Shown here one piece after another: positions 16,616 to 25,207 of a stretch of DNA of 39,049 nucleotides. Within the stretch, counting starts at the first letter, position 1. Each line of letters opens with the position of its first letter. The notes beneath the pieces are model-generated. The model did not search any database. It saw only the letters and a program-made list of their open reading frames with translations, and was not told where the DNA came from. The position numbers were made by a program, and so were the translations under genes. The stretch comes from UBA5448 sp045536965 (GTDB lineage: Bacteria > Bacillota > Clostridia > Oscillospirales > SIG627), in contig JAZSON010000007.1 in NCBI GenBank assembly GCA_045536965.1, forward strand, positions 1 to 39,049. Reading direction: 5' to 3'.

Positions 16616-16644
16616 TTGCTTTTTTTTGTGTATCATGCTACAAT
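16616..16644 (+). promoter_or_regulatory. Promoter of the Gfo/Idh/MocA gene
   Basis: TTGCTT (16616-16621), a 17-base spacer, then TACAAT (16639-16644) with an extended -10 TG. A GGGAGGA Shine-Dalgarno follows before ATG 16683. Confidence 0.7.
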
Positions 16645-16682
16645 AAACGTGATACATCAAAAGATGTAAAGGGAGGATTTAT

Positions 16683-17699
16683 ATGATTCGTTTTGCGTTT
16701 ATCGGATTCCGACACAGACACATTTTTGCAGCCTATAAGATTATTCAACAGCATCCCGAAACCGAGATTTTGGGTGGCTTTGAAGGGGATCAGGAAGCGA
16801 GAGAAGCTGCTGCAAATGATTTAGGCGTTAATTTCTGTTACGGTTCTTACGAGGAGCTGCTTGCCGATCCTCGTGTGGACGCCGTTTGTATCGGCGATTA
16901 TTACGGCATTCGCGGTCAGAGAGCCATTCAGGCACTCAAAGCGGGTAAACATGTTTTTGCCGACAAACCCCTTTGCACCAGTTTGGAAGAACTGGATGAA
17001 ATCGAAAAACTTTCTTTGGAAAAAGGTTTGAAAGTGGCTTGGATGCGTGAAACCCGCCACAAACCCGTTTCTTATGCTGTCAAGCAGGCCATTGATGCCG
17101 GTGAAATCGGTAAGGTGCATCAAATTTGCTTCACGGGCCAACATCCCATGCAGTACAAAAAAGGAAGACCCGACTGGTATTTTGAAGAAGGTAAGCACGG
17201 CGGCACCATCAACGACATCGCGATCCACGGTATCGATGTAATCGAATATTATTTGGATTGCCGCTTAAAACGTGTTGTCGGTGCGCGCAGCTGGAATGCT
17301 TTTGCCACCGAAACCCCTTGTTTTAAAGATGCTTCGCAGTTTATTGTTGAAATGGCTGACGGCGCTATGGTTATGGCAGACGTATCTTACGCTGCTCCCA
17401 ACTCCTGCGGCTTTAAGCTTCCTTTCTATTGGAGAACGACGATTTGGGGAACCAAAGGCGTGATTGAATACGGCCCTGCCACACCCGATGCTTACACCAT
17501 TGCCCGCGATGGCGATGAGGGTCTTTCTGTGGTCGCTGTTGAATCGGCAACCGTAGTAGACGGCGAACACGGTCTTGGCAGTGTAGGTGTTTTCATCGAC
17601 GAAATCAAGAAAGAGGGCGTATTTGAAATCACTGCTTCCTGCATTGCATCTACCCGTGACACTCTGACCATTCAGGTTGCAGCCGATCAAAACGCATAA
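16683..17699 (+). CDS. Gfo/Idh/MocA family NAD(P)-dependent oxidoreductase
   Basis: 338 codons from ATG 16683 with GGGAGGA upstream. The N-terminal Rossmann domain starts IRFAFIGFRHRHIF, slightly off the usual GxGxxG. ADKPLC near residue 94 is the D/E-K-P motif that orients the nicotinamide. GGTINDIAIHGID near residue 176 contains the G-G-x-x-x-D-x-x-x-H motif with the catalytic histidine. Family members oxidise or reduce sugars, inositols or sugar derivatives in the cytoplasm; the substrate cannot be fixed from sequence. It stands alone with its own promoter and terminator, upstream of the sugar-nucleotide genes. Confidence 0.9.
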   Translation: MIRFAFIGFRHRHIFAAYKIIQQHPETEILGGFEGDQEAREAAANDLGVNFCYGSYEELLADPRVDAVCIGDYYGIRGQRAIQALKAGKHVFADKPLCTSLEELDEIEKLSLEKGLKVAWMRETRHKPVSYAVKQAIDAGEIGKVHQICFTGQHPMQYKKGRPDWYFEEGKHGGTINDIAIHGIDVIEYYLDCRLKRVVGARSWNAFATETPCFKDASQFIVEMADGAMVMADVSYAAPNSCGFKLPFYWRTTIWGTKGVIEYGPATPDAYTIARDGDEGLSVVAVESATVVDGEHGLGSVGVFIDEIKKEGVFEITASCIASTRDTLTIQVAADQNA

Positions 17700-17720
17700 T
17701 TTTACATATTTTTACCGAGA

Positions 17721-17757
17721 AAAGGCACCGATTTTTTAGGAAATCGGTGCCTTTTTG
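17721..17757 (+). terminator. Terminator of the Gfo/Idh/MocA gene
   Basis: Fourteen-bp perfect stem (17721-17734 with 17741-17754, AAAGGCACCGATTT) with a 6-base loop, running into a U-run. Confidence 0.9.
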
Positions 17758-17785
17758 GGGTGATTGTGGAGTGAAAATCGGAGAA

Positions 17786-17820
17786 AAAGAGGTGGTTTTT
17801 GGGGAGAAAACCACCTCTTT
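17786..17820 (+). other. Second strong hairpin between terminator and capF-like promoter
   Basis: Fourteen-bp perfect stem AAAGAGGTGGTTTT/AAAACCACCTCTTT with a 7-base loop, ending 4 bases before the -35 of the next promoter. It may be a back-up terminator or insulator. Its U-tail is only three bases. Confidence 0.55.
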
Positions 17821-17824
17821 GTAC

Positions 17825-17853
17825 TTGTATTCCCGCCGCATGTGTGATACAAT
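17825..17853 (+). promoter_or_regulatory. Promoter of the capF-capG-like operon
   Basis: TTGTAT (17825-17830), a 17-base spacer, then TACAAT (17848-17853) with an extended -10 TG. Confidence 0.75.
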
Positions 17854-17891
17854 GGGAAATGTATAGATCGATAAAGAGGAGTGGTGTGCGG

Positions 17892-19091
17892 ATGAAGATA
17901 CTGGTTACGGGCGCAAACGGTTTTGTCGGAAAGAATCTTTGTGAGGCGTTGAAGAACATCCGAGATGGAAAGGATAAGACCCGACCTGCGCTGTGTGTAG
18001 AGGAGATTTTTGCCTTTGATATTGATACACCTGCCGAGTGTTTGGATGAATATTGCAAACAGTGTGATTTTGTATTTCATTTGGCGGGGGTCAACCGTCC
18101 GCAAAACCCCGAAGAATTTATGAAGGGTAATTTTGGGTTCACCTCGACTTTGCTGGATACATTGAAGAAATACGGGAATACCTGTCCCGTGATGATCTCT
18201 TCTTCCATTCAGGCAACCTGCATCGGCCGCTATGACAGTGATTACGGACGCAGTAAAAAAGCGGGCGAGGAATTGATGTTTGCATACGGAGAGGAGACGG
18301 GAGCGAAAGTTCTGGTTTACCGCTTCCCCAATCTTTTCGGTAAGTGGTGCAGACCCAACTATAATTCGGCGGTAGCCACTTTCTGTCATAACATTGCAAA
18401 CGATTTGCCTATTCAGGTCAGTGACCGCAGTGTACAGCTTGAGCTTTTGTATATCGATGATCTTTTGGAAGAAATGCTTTGTGCCCTGATCGGGGAAGGA
18501 CATCGGTGCAGTTTTGACGGCATTCAAACTGTTTTATCCGAAGAAGGTAAGTATTTTGCGGCGCCCGTTACCCATAAAGTCACTCTTGGTGAAATTGTGG
18601 ATTTGTTGTATTCGTTTGCAAAACAACCCGAAACGCTTATCATGCCTTCCATTCCGAGCGGATCGTTTGCAAAAAAACTGTATTCGACCTATTTGTCTTA
18701 TTTGCCCAAGGAAAAGGTTGCCTTTGATTTGAAAACGAACGTGGATGCAAGAGGCAGCTTTACCGAGCTTTTAAAAACGGCCGACTGCGGACAATTTTCG
18801 GTTAATATTTCCAAACCCGGTATTACCAAGGGACAGCATTGGCATCACAGTAAGTGGGAATTTTTCATCGTAGTCAGCGGAAAAGGTCTGATCCAAATGA
18901 GGAAGATCGGTTCGGATGAAGTGTTAAACTTTGAGGTGAGCGGTGAAAAGATCCAAGCGATACACATGCTTCCCGGTTATACCCACAACATCATCAATTT
19001 AAGCGACAGTGAAAATTTGGTGACCGTGATGTGGGCCAATGAATCGTTTGATCCCCAAAAGCCCGATACTTTTTTTGAGGTGGTACAATGA
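17892..19091 (+). CDS. CapF/FnlB-type bifunctional sugar-nucleotide reductase-epimerase
   Basis: 399 codons from ATG 17892 (GAGGAG 10 bases upstream; upstream in-frame codons lie in the promoter). Residues 1-270 are an NAD(P)-dependent short-chain dehydrogenase: KILVTGANGFVGKNL glycine loop, then FHLAGVNRP and the active-site region with YGRSKKAGEEL (Y-x-x-x-K). Residues about 285-399 are a cupin: GITKGQHWHHSKWEFFIVVS supplies metal-binding histidines. This two-domain layout is that of CapF/FnlB, which completes UDP-L-FucNAc precursor synthesis for capsules and O-antigens. Its stop overlaps the start of the 2-epimerase gene, so the two are co-translated. The first-step 4,6-dehydratase is not in this window. 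Confidence 0.85.
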   Translation: MKILVTGANGFVGKNLCEALKNIRDGKDKTRPALCVEEIFAFDIDTPAECLDEYCKQCDFVFHLAGVNRPQNPEEFMKGNFGFTSTLLDTLKKYGNTCPVMISSSIQATCIGRYDSDYGRSKKAGEELMFAYGEETGAKVLVYRFPNLFGKWCRPNYNSAVATFCHNIANDLPIQVSDRSVQLELLYIDDLLEEMLCALIGEGHRCSFDGIQTVLSEEGKYFAAPVTHKVTLGEIVDLLYSFAKQPETLIMPSIPSGSFAKKLYSTYLSYLPKEKVAFDLKTNVDARGSFTELLKTADCGQFSVNISKPGITKGQHWHHSKWEFFIVVSGKGLIQMRKIGSDEVLNFEVSGEKIQAIHMLPGYTHNIINLSDSENLVTVMWANESFDPQKPDTFFEVVQ

Positions 19092-20275
19092 TGGATATGA
19101 AATTAGATTACAGCGACATTCAATGGAAAGAAAACGGCAAACTGAAACTGCTGATCATTGTGGGTACTCGTCCCGAGATCATTCGTTTGGCCGCCGTGAT
19201 CGGAAAGTGCAGAAAGTATTTTGACTGTATTCTTGCCCACACCGGACAAAATTACGATTACAACTTAAACGGTATTTTTTTCAAGGATTTAAAACTTTCA
19301 GATCCCGAAGTGTATATGAACGCCGTGGGGGATGATTTGGGTGCAACTGTAGGAAATATCATCAACTGCTCTTATAAGTTGATGAATCAGATCAAGCCCG
19401 ACGCTTTGCTTATTTTGGGAGACACCAACTCTTGTCTTTCGGCCATTGCTGCCAAAAGACTGCATATACCCATCTTCCACATGGAAGCGGGCAACCGCTG
19501 CAAGGACGAGTGTCTTCCCGAGGAAACGAATCGCAGAATTGTTGATATCATTTCGGATGTCAATCTTGCCTATTCCGAGCATGCCAGACGATATTTGGCC
19601 GAATGCGGACTTCCCAAGGAAAGAACCTATGTAACGGGCTCTCCCATGGCGGAAGTGCTGCGTGCCAATCTTTCGGAAATTGAAGCTTCGGATATTCACA
19701 GTCGGCTTGGATTGGAAAAGGGACGTTATATGCTTCTTTCGGCGCACAGAGAAGAAAATATCGATACCGAAAAGAACTTTCTTTCCCTCTTTAACGCCAT
19801 CAACGCTTTGGCAGAAAAATACGATATGCCCATTTTGTATTCCTGTCATCCGCGCAGCAGAAAGCGGCTTGAAACCAGCGGCTTTGTTTTGGATCAACGT
19901 GTAATACGCCATGAACCGCTCGGTTTTCACGATTACAACTGTTTGCAAATGAACGCTTACGCCGTGATTTCGGACAGCGGCACTTTGCCCGAAGAATCCT
20001 CGTTTTTCACTTCTGTCGGAAAGCCTTTCCCTGCGGTTTGCATCCGCACCTCGACAGAAAGACCCGAGGCGCTTGACAAAGCCTGCTTTGTTCTCGCGGG
20101 TATCGATGAAAAATCCCTTTTGCAAGCGGTGGTGACCGCGGTGGATATGGTAGAAATGGGTGATCACGGCATCCCTGTTCCCAATTATACCGATGAAAAT
20201 GTTTCCACCAAGGTTGTCAAGATCATTCAATCCTATACCGGCGTGGTGGATAAAATGGTTTGGAGAAAATTCTGA
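19088..20275 (+). CDS. UDP-N-acetylglucosamine 2-epimerase family (CapG/FnlC/WecB-like)
   Basis: 395 codons; start ATG 19088 overlaps the previous stop (ATGA), with GAGGTGG just upstream; an adjacent in-frame ATG at 19091 is equally possible. Family motifs are GTRPEIIRL near residue 28, HTGQNYDYNL, DTNSCLS, FHMEAGNRC, PEETNRR, SAHREENID and a SDSGTLPEES UDP-binding loop. The enzyme inverts C2 of a UDP-N-acetyl amino sugar. Beside a CapF/FnlB homologue it most likely makes the last step to UDP-N-acetyl-L-fucosamine. Cytoplasmic, feeding cell-surface polysaccharide synthesis. Length is normal for the family. Confidence 0.9.
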   Translation: MMDMKLDYSDIQWKENGKLKLLIIVGTRPEIIRLAAVIGKCRKYFDCILAHTGQNYDYNLNGIFFKDLKLSDPEVYMNAVGDDLGATVGNIINCSYKLMNQIKPDALLILGDTNSCLSAIAAKRLHIPIFHMEAGNRCKDECLPEETNRRIVDIISDVNLAYSEHARRYLAECGLPKERTYVTGSPMAEVLRANLSEIEASDIHSRLGLEKGRYMLLSAHREENIDTEKNFLSLFNAINALAEKYDMPILYSCHPRSRKRLETSGFVLDQRVIRHEPLGFHDYNCLQMNAYAVISDSGTLPEESSFFTSVGKPFPAVCIRTSTERPEALDKACFVLAGIDEKSLLQAVVTAVDMVEMGDHGIPVPNYTDENVSTKVVKIIQSYTGVVDKMVWRKF

Positions 20276-20312
20276 CCGTTACGCAGATTTTTACGAATAT
20301 ATGGCGATCAAG

Positions 20313-20353
20313 ACACAAGCCGTATTGCAAAAAGCAATACGGCTTGTGTTTTA
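20313..20353. terminator. Bidirectional terminator between capG-like and sialidase-like genes
   Basis: Sixteen-bp perfect stem (20313-20328 with 20334-20349) with loop AAAAA, flanked by U/A tails, between convergent genes. Confidence 0.85.
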
Positions 20354-21493
20354 TTGTTCGAAATTCCAACGGATTTGCATGATGTTGGCGGGGGCGGTCG
20401 GTTCGGGATGATCGTAGTATGCGGTCAGGAGGCTGCCATCGGAAAGTTCCACGGTGGAGGGGTATCCCAAATCATGGCTGAAACCGCAGGTGCAGATGTT
20501 TTGGTCGATTTCCCAATGCTTGCCGCCGTCTTTGCTGAACATGGCGCGGATGCCATAGGGCGGTTCGCGAAAACCGTAGGTACAGATGAGGGTGCCTGAT
20601 GAGTGCATCATCAGGTGAGGGGGAGAACCGCCGAGATCGGAGAGGAGTTGTTCGGGTTTACTCCAGGTCAGACCGCCGTCCTTGGATACGCTTTGGAATA
20701 TGGTGAAATACTTGAAATAACCGTCGCTTTGGGCGCGAATGTGGCAAAGGATGGTGCCGTCATCCAGTTCGATGGCGTGGGGCTCGCAGGAGAGAAGGGT
20801 CTTGTCGCCGTCGGGGATGTCGTCGATACGGGAAAGATAGGTCATAGTGCCGTTGTGGGGGTTTACGAGATACGCCTTGATGCAATCAATACCCGAACGG
20901 AATTTATCGGCGGGACTAAAGGAACGACCGATCCACAGAATATTGCCGTTTTTTAGTTCGATCGGACCATGCGGCGAGCCGATGGGGGAATGGTAGATTG
21001 GGCTGAAGGTGACACCGTTATCAAAGCTTATGCGGAAATTACAGCCGAGCGCCTCTTTTTCTTGCTCGGGGGTGATCTTATCGAGATAAGCGTTGACGTA
21101 GGGTGCGCCGCCCGCGTGCTCCTTTTGCATGCCGTCGGTGGTATTAAAGGCCGAGGTGTCTTTTGCGCAGCAGTGTTCTCTCTGCATGGCGACGGTGTTA
21201 TTAAACGAGGTGAGAATGAGTCCGTTTTCACCGAAGGGGGTCAGGCCTGCATCGCGGTCATCCAGCACGGTGTCGATGATAGGTGCGGGAGCGGTGTAGG
21301 TGTTGCCCTCGTTTTCGCTGAAGGAAAGGACGGATTTACCAAAGGGGCAAACGTGGTCAAGGCGAAAGCCCGATGCCGCCAAAGCCAAGCGACCGTTTTT
21401 GAGTCGCGCAAGTGTCGGCCAACCGAAATAATTGTGAAGGCTCGAAGGGTTGCTCATGACGATTCTCGGTTTTTCCAAAAGGCTGATTTTCAT
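20351..21493 (-). CDS. Sialidase-like beta-propeller (BNR/Asp-box) protein
   Basis: 380 codons from ATG 21493, chosen because AAAGGTGA lies 4-5 bases before it; the long in-frame upstream extension covers the promoter. Four Asp-box type motifs mark successive propeller blades: SENEGNTY, SFDNGVTF, SKDGGLTW and SKDGGKHW. This is the fold of GH33 exo-sialidases and related enzymes such as GH93/GH183 types. There is no signal peptide, so it should act on imported oligosaccharides or be a non-sialidase member. The conserved arginine triad and nucleophile tyrosine cannot be confirmed by eye. It is divergent from an AraC regulator that probably controls it. Confidence 0.72.
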   Translation of the reverse strand: MKISLLEKPRIVMSNPSSLHNYFGWPTLARLKNGRLALAASGFRLDHVCPFGKSVLSFSENEGNTYTAPAPIIDTVLDDRDAGLTPFGENGLILTSFNNTVAMQREHCCAKDTSAFNTTDGMQKEHAGGAPYVNAYLDKITPEQEKEALGCNFRISFDNGVTFSPIYHSPIGSPHGPIELKNGNILWIGRSFSPADKFRSGIDCIKAYLVNPHNGTMTYLSRIDDIPDGDKTLLSCEPHAIELDDGTILCHIRAQSDGYFKYFTIFQSVSKDGGLTWSKPEQLLSDLGGSPPHLMMHSSGTLICTYGFREPPYGIRAMFSKDGGKHWEIDQNICTCGFSHDLGYPSTVELSDGSLLTAYYDHPEPTAPANIMQIRWNFEQ

Positions 21494-21529
21494 GCGTTCA
21501 CCTTTACTTTCTTTAGATGTTGTGGTATG

Positions 21530-21558
21530 ATTATAGCAGAATCGCGAAAAGAACACAA
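21530..21558 (-). promoter_or_regulatory. Promoter of the sialidase-like gene
   Basis: On the minus strand TTGTGT (21558-21553), a 17-base spacer, then TATAAT (21535-21530) with an extended -10 TG. Confidence 0.75.
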
Positions 21559-21607
21559 TGAACGGTTGGGACATTTTTAGGGCATTTTGTCGGTTGGGGG
21601 GATGTAT

Positions 21608-22351
21608 ATGAACAGTGAACTGAGTTTGATGATCGGAAAGGGCGCAGTCGATGTGTTTATGCAAGATGGCTTTTTTTGTTTTGACCTTTCCGCAACCCCT
21701 CGACACTGCCACCGTTACCCCGAGATTCATTTGTTGGCCCGCGGCAGCGCGGTTTTGGAATTGGAGGGAGAAAGCATTTCTCTTTCCTCAGGCTCCATGT
21801 TTGTGATAGAGTCCGGAGTGTATCACAGATGCATATCAAACGACGATTCTGTGCAGCACATTGCTTTTCAGTGCCTGTGTGATTGTGTCCATTCCGGTTT
21901 ATATACGGTTCCTCATGCTGTTTTGCCGCTTTTTCTGGAGGCGGTGAATGCTTATCGCACCACGGGAAAAAAGGAAATGCTCAAGGGGTATCTTTCACTT
22001 TTTTGCGCGTTTTTCATCCCCGAAGCGGAGGCGCAAAAACCACAGCCGATTCAAGACCGCGGGTTTATTATTTATGAGTTTTTTGCCAAGAACTACGACC
22101 GTGATGTGACCCTTTCCGATCTTGCGCTTGCTCTTTGTGTGGGAGAAAAACAAGCGGAACGGTTGGTGGTTCGCTATACCGGACGCAATTTTCGCTGTGA
22201 ATTGGTGCACTTTCGCATGGAGGCTGCCAAACGTCTTATGGAAACGGGGCAGTATTCTCTGACAGACATTGCCGCCAAGATCGGCTATCGCTCATACAGC
22301 GGCTTTCGTAAAGCGTGGCTGAAGGAAATGGGCGGGAATGAAGAAAAATAA
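21608..22351 (+). CDS. AraC family transcriptional regulator (cupin sensor)
   Basis: 247 codons from ATG 21608 (GGGGGG run 6 bases upstream; ATG 21602 is too close to it). Residues about 25-110 form an AraC-type cupin sensor: HCHRYPEIHLLARGSAVLEL and SLSSGSMFVIESGVYHRC. Residues about 155-247 carry the double helix-turn-helix: VTLSDLALALCVGEKQAERL and SLTDIAAKIGYRSYSGFRKAW. It should bind a sugar and activate nearby promoters. Divergent from the sialidase-like gene with 114 bases between, so that gene is its likely target. Confidence 0.9.
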   Translation: MNSELSLMIGKGAVDVFMQDGFFCFDLSATPRHCHRYPEIHLLARGSAVLELEGESISLSSGSMFVIESGVYHRCISNDDSVQHIAFQCLCDCVHSGLYTVPHAVLPLFLEAVNAYRTTGKKEMLKGYLSLFCAFFIPEAEAQKPQPIQDRGFIIYEFFAKNYDRDVTLSDLALALCVGEKQAERLVVRYTGRNFRCELVHFRMEAAKRLMETGQYSLTDIAAKIGYRSYSGFRKAWLKEMGGNEEK

Positions 22352-22362
22352 GAAATGATATG

Positions 22363-22399
22363 AAAACCGCTTGTGCGTTTTGAGGCACAGGCGGTTTTT
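22363..22399. terminator. Terminator shared by the AraC gene and the broken pnuC
   Basis: Stem of about 14 bp (22363-22376 with 22385-22398) with an 8-base loop. U-run on the plus strand and TTTTCAT on the minus strand. Confidence 0.8.
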
Positions 22400-22415
22400 G
22401 ATCAAATGGCATACT

Positions 22416-23130
22416 TTATGATATTGTTTCCTCATCGGTTTGGGAGGGAGGGGCGCTTTGCGACTTCTGTTGTTCGCGGTATATTCTTCGGACACTGAAA
22501 AGCCCGGAACCATGCAGTAGAATGAATACAAAGAGAAGATAAAGTGGGTCATTTGGTCGGGGTTGGTGGAGAGGGTTGCGTAGTTTAAAATGATGTTCAA
22601 CAGGCCGTACGGGAAAAAGAGCCATGTGTGTTCGATGAGGCAAAGAAGGGTCAGAATGCCTATGGCGGTGCTGAAAATGGTGGTCAGTGTGTCGAGAAGT
22701 CGGAAGGAGGAGTTGAACTTGCTTAAAATATACAGGGTCACTGCCGTGGACAGGATGAACAGAAGAAGGGTGAACCATCTTCCTTTTGTCGACAGTTTTT
22801 TAAAGGTTGTGGAATGTTGGTATTTTTTACGGTTCCACATGATAAAGGTGGTCAACTGCAACAGAGAAGAAAATACGCAGCCGACAATATTGCCGTATAG
22901 TCCGAGCGCGGCGTAGGCAATAATATAAAGCAGGGCGTTGAAGCCGCCGATGAGGTAACAGTAGCGGCTGGCCGTGGCCTGCAATGCACCGACGATCAAG
23001 GAGTTATAGAGTGGGAATACACGCAAAAATTCCTGATCATAGAGTATGGCCGCCGCGGTGCGGCGATGGCGGTTGCTAAAATAGGGAGGAAGAAAAGAAC
23101 CTCCCGCTTTGTGATTTTGATACGTTTCAT
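22416..23130 (-). pseudogene. pnuC: PnuC-type nicotinamide (riboside) transporter, apparently frameshifted twice
   Basis: The gene should start at ATG 23130 (GGAG 9-10 bases before; begins MKRIKITKREVLFFL). It shifts frame near 23060 into AAILYDQEFLRVFPLYNSL, runs as a well-formed six- to seven-segment membrane protein (GALQATASRYCYLIGGFNAL, LLDTLTTIFSTAIGILTLL, EHTWLFFPYGLLNIIL), and shifts again near 22490 to end SVRRIYREQQKSQ...TIS at TGA/TAA 22416, just before the terminator. The central frame alone would continue through the terminator and into the opposing AraC gene, which argues that the shifts are real lesions or sequencing errors. PnuC imports nicotinamide riboside for NAD synthesis. 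It directly follows adenine deaminase in the same unit. Confidence 0.65.
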
Positions 23131-23164
23131 TATGATGCGCTCCGAGTGTGTCAAGTCATTGCGG

Positions 23165-24859
23165 TCAATCCGCGATCAAAGAAACCAATTTTTGCTCTAC
23201 GACATCTACAAGACCGAGTGTGGTCAGCTTAATGTCGGGGATGACCGACAGACTGACAAAGGCTGTGACCATAAAAAGCTCTTTGTCGGCGGGTACACCC
23301 AACAAATGAACGGCATTGCGGACAAGCTCGTTTTGTTTGGCGGCTTCTTCTGCCGAAAGATCGGTCATGAGGCCTGCGACGGGAAGGGGCATTTCGGCGA
23401 GTATTTGGCCGTTTTTTACCACCACGCAGCCGCCGCCCATTTCACGGATACGGTTGCCTGCGCACGCCATGTCCGCTTCGTTGGCGCCGAGGATGATCAG
23501 GTTATGGGAATCGTGGGAGACGGAAGAGGCAATGGCGCCCTCTTTCAAATTGGCTCCGCATACAAAAGCTACGCCCTTGTGTCCCGTTCCCTTGTGACGC
23601 TCGCAAACGGCGAGTTTGACGATGTCACGCGCGATATCTATTCCGTTGTTTTGAGAAAAGTCGATGGGAAGAATGTTTTGTTTGGTAATGAGATTGTCAT
23701 CAACCAGGCCGATGACGCGGCAGTTTTTTGTCCCGCTTTCGGAGAAAATAAAATCTTTTGTTTGCAAGATCGGCATGACAAAGGACGAACGGACAGCGTT
23801 TTGAAGTTCTTCGGAGACGGTGGGGAAAGAAAATTCAACGAGGGTTTTATTTTTGACTATTTGCTTGCCTTCAAAATATACATCCGAGATTGAAACGGCG
23901 TTTAAATCATCCAAGAGGATAAGGTTTGCTTTGTATCCCGGCGCAATGGCGCCGATGGAATCCAATTTAAAGTGACGCGCGGCGTGGATGGTGGCCATTT
24001 GAATGGCGACAATCGGATTTTTGCCTAAGGCGATGGCTTGGCGGATGATGTCGTCGATGTGTCCGTTTTCAAGAAGATCCTTCGGGTGCTTGTCGTCGGT
24101 AACGAGCGAAGCGTGGGCCGACCAGGGCGCATCGAACAGTGGGAGCAGGGCGGCGAGGTTTTTTGCCGCCGTACCTTGGCGCACGAAAATATGCTGTCCG
24201 CGGCGGATACGCTCTTTTGCTTCCTCCTCTGAGGAACATTCGTGGTCATCATAGATGCCGTGCGCAATATAGCGGTTGAGGTCTTTGCCCGAAAGGCCCG
24301 GAGCGTGACCGTTGATGGTTTTGCCTGCGTTTTTTGCATCCTGCAGTTTTTTTATAATCTCACTGTCTTCCATAAGGAGGCCCGGATAGTTCATCATTTC
24401 GCCCAATCCCAATACACGGGGATGGGTATAGAAGGATTTTAACTCTTCAGCATTCAAAACCGCCCCTGTTTCATCAAAGGGGGTGGCGGGTACGCAAGAG
24501 GGGAGGGTAATATAGACCGATAAGGGGAGGTCTTTTCCCGCTTCGAGCATGTATTCGATGCCCTTTTGACCGCAAACATTTGCGATTTCGTGGGGATCGG
24601 CCACGACTGCCGAAGTGCCGTGCAAAACGGCGGCGCGGGCGAATTGCGGAGGAGTCAACATACTGCTTTCGATGTGGATATGGCAATCGATGAAACCGGG
24701 ACAAAGATATTTTCTCGCGACATCGCAGACGATATCGGCCTCGCTGTCGGCATAGTCGCCGATGCCGAGGATGGTTTCGTCGCACATTAAAACATTGGTT
24801 TGTTCGCATTCTCCCGTGAAGACATTGATCACTGTGCCGTTTTTAAACAGTGTTTTCAT
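23165..24859 (-). CDS. ade: Adenine deaminase
   Basis: 564 codons from ATG 24859 with GAGGA upstream. It belongs to the metal-dependent amidohydrolase superfamily: GFIDCHIHIESSM (His60, His62) and VADPHEIANVCG match bacterial adenine deaminase (Ade/AdeC), and TINGHAPGLSG and YDDHECSS continue the metal site. The C-terminal part with HDSHNLIILG is also typical of Ade. It converts adenine to hypoxanthine and ammonia in the cytoplasm, salvaging purines. Length is normal. A consensus promoter lies just upstream and pnuC follows 34 bases after the stop, so the unit groups purine and nicotinamide salvage. Confidence 0.94.
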   Translation of the reverse strand: MKTLFKNGTVINVFTGECEQTNVLMCDETILGIGDYADSEADIVCDVARKYLCPGFIDCHIHIESSMLTPPQFARAAVLHGTSAVVADPHEIANVCGQKGIEYMLEAGKDLPLSVYITLPSCVPATPFDETGAVLNAEELKSFYTHPRVLGLGEMMNYPGLLMEDSEIIKKLQDAKNAGKTINGHAPGLSGKDLNRYIAHGIYDDHECSSEEEAKERIRRGQHIFVRQGTAAKNLAALLPLFDAPWSAHASLVTDDKHPKDLLENGHIDDIIRQAIALGKNPIVAIQMATIHAARHFKLDSIGAIAPGYKANLILLDDLNAVSISDVYFEGKQIVKNKTLVEFSFPTVSEELQNAVRSSFVMPILQTKDFIFSESGTKNCRVIGLVDDNLITKQNILPIDFSQNNGIDIARDIVKLAVCERHKGTGHKGVAFVCGANLKEGAIASSVSHDSHNLIILGANEADMACAGNRIREMGGGCVVVKNGQILAEMPLPVAGLMTDLSAEEAAKQNELVRNAVHLLGVPADKELFMVTAFVSLSVIPDIKLTTLGLVDVVEQKLVSLIAD

Positions 24860-24894
24860 GTTTCTCGTTCCTCTTTATCTCTTACTTTTTGATT

Positions 24895-24923
24895 ATTATA
24901 AATCTGCGCATCTGCCCTGTCAA
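24895..24923 (-). promoter_or_regulatory. Consensus SigA promoter of ade
   Basis: On the minus strand TTGACA (24923-24918), a 17-base spacer, then TATAAT (24900-24895): a perfect consensus match. Confidence 0.9.
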
Positions 24924-24948
24924 TACCTTGGGATGAGGGGGGGATGAA

Positions 24949-24975
24949 AAATCCCCGCTTTCAAAATGGGGATTT
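24949..24975 (-). terminator. Terminator of the Cys-rich mini-gene
   Basis: Eight-bp stem AAATCCCC/GGGGATTT followed on the minus strand by TTTTTCAT, starting 4 bases after the mini-gene stop at 24979. Confidence 0.75.
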
Positions 24976-24978
24976 GAA

Positions 24979-25188
24979 TTAAAACGAGATGTTTTGGGTG
25001 TTGAAAAGTACCTGCTCAAGTGTCTTTTTGCAATAGGTACATTGATCGCATTTTTTATCGCAGGATATCCCCGTCCCGATATAACCCGTCCCGATATAAT
25101 TGGAAGCCTACGGCAAATTGCATATCAACACATTGCTTTCAAGGAAAAGGGGCAAAGGCTTGTCATTTTGCAAAAAATCAGTCTGCAT
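24979..25188 (-). pseudogene. Cys-rich mini-gene interrupted by an in-frame amber codon
   Basis: ATG 25188 has AAGGAAA upstream. The frame encodes 26 residues beginning MQTDFLQNDKPLPLFLESNV, then TAG at 25110-25108, then 42 more codons in the same frame to TAA 24981-24979. After the amber codon comes a 15-base in-frame duplication (25070-25099, YIGTG twice), then CDKKCDQCTYC (spacing CxxxCxxCxxC) and LEQVLFNTQNISF. A promoter and a terminator frame the unit exactly. The pattern suggests a real small metal-binding or redox protein inactivated by a nonsense mutation, or one needing amber read-through. I do not recognise a named family. TAG ends other genes in this window, so general reassignment is unlikely. 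Confidence 0.6.
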
Positions 25189-25207
25189 TTTGTTTCCTTG
25201 CATCTCT

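Noticed and set aside
24979..25188. Genome-wide TAG reassignment
   Set aside because: TAG is used as the natural stop of the zinc-ribbon gene (12578-12580) and the GH127 gene (35021-35023).
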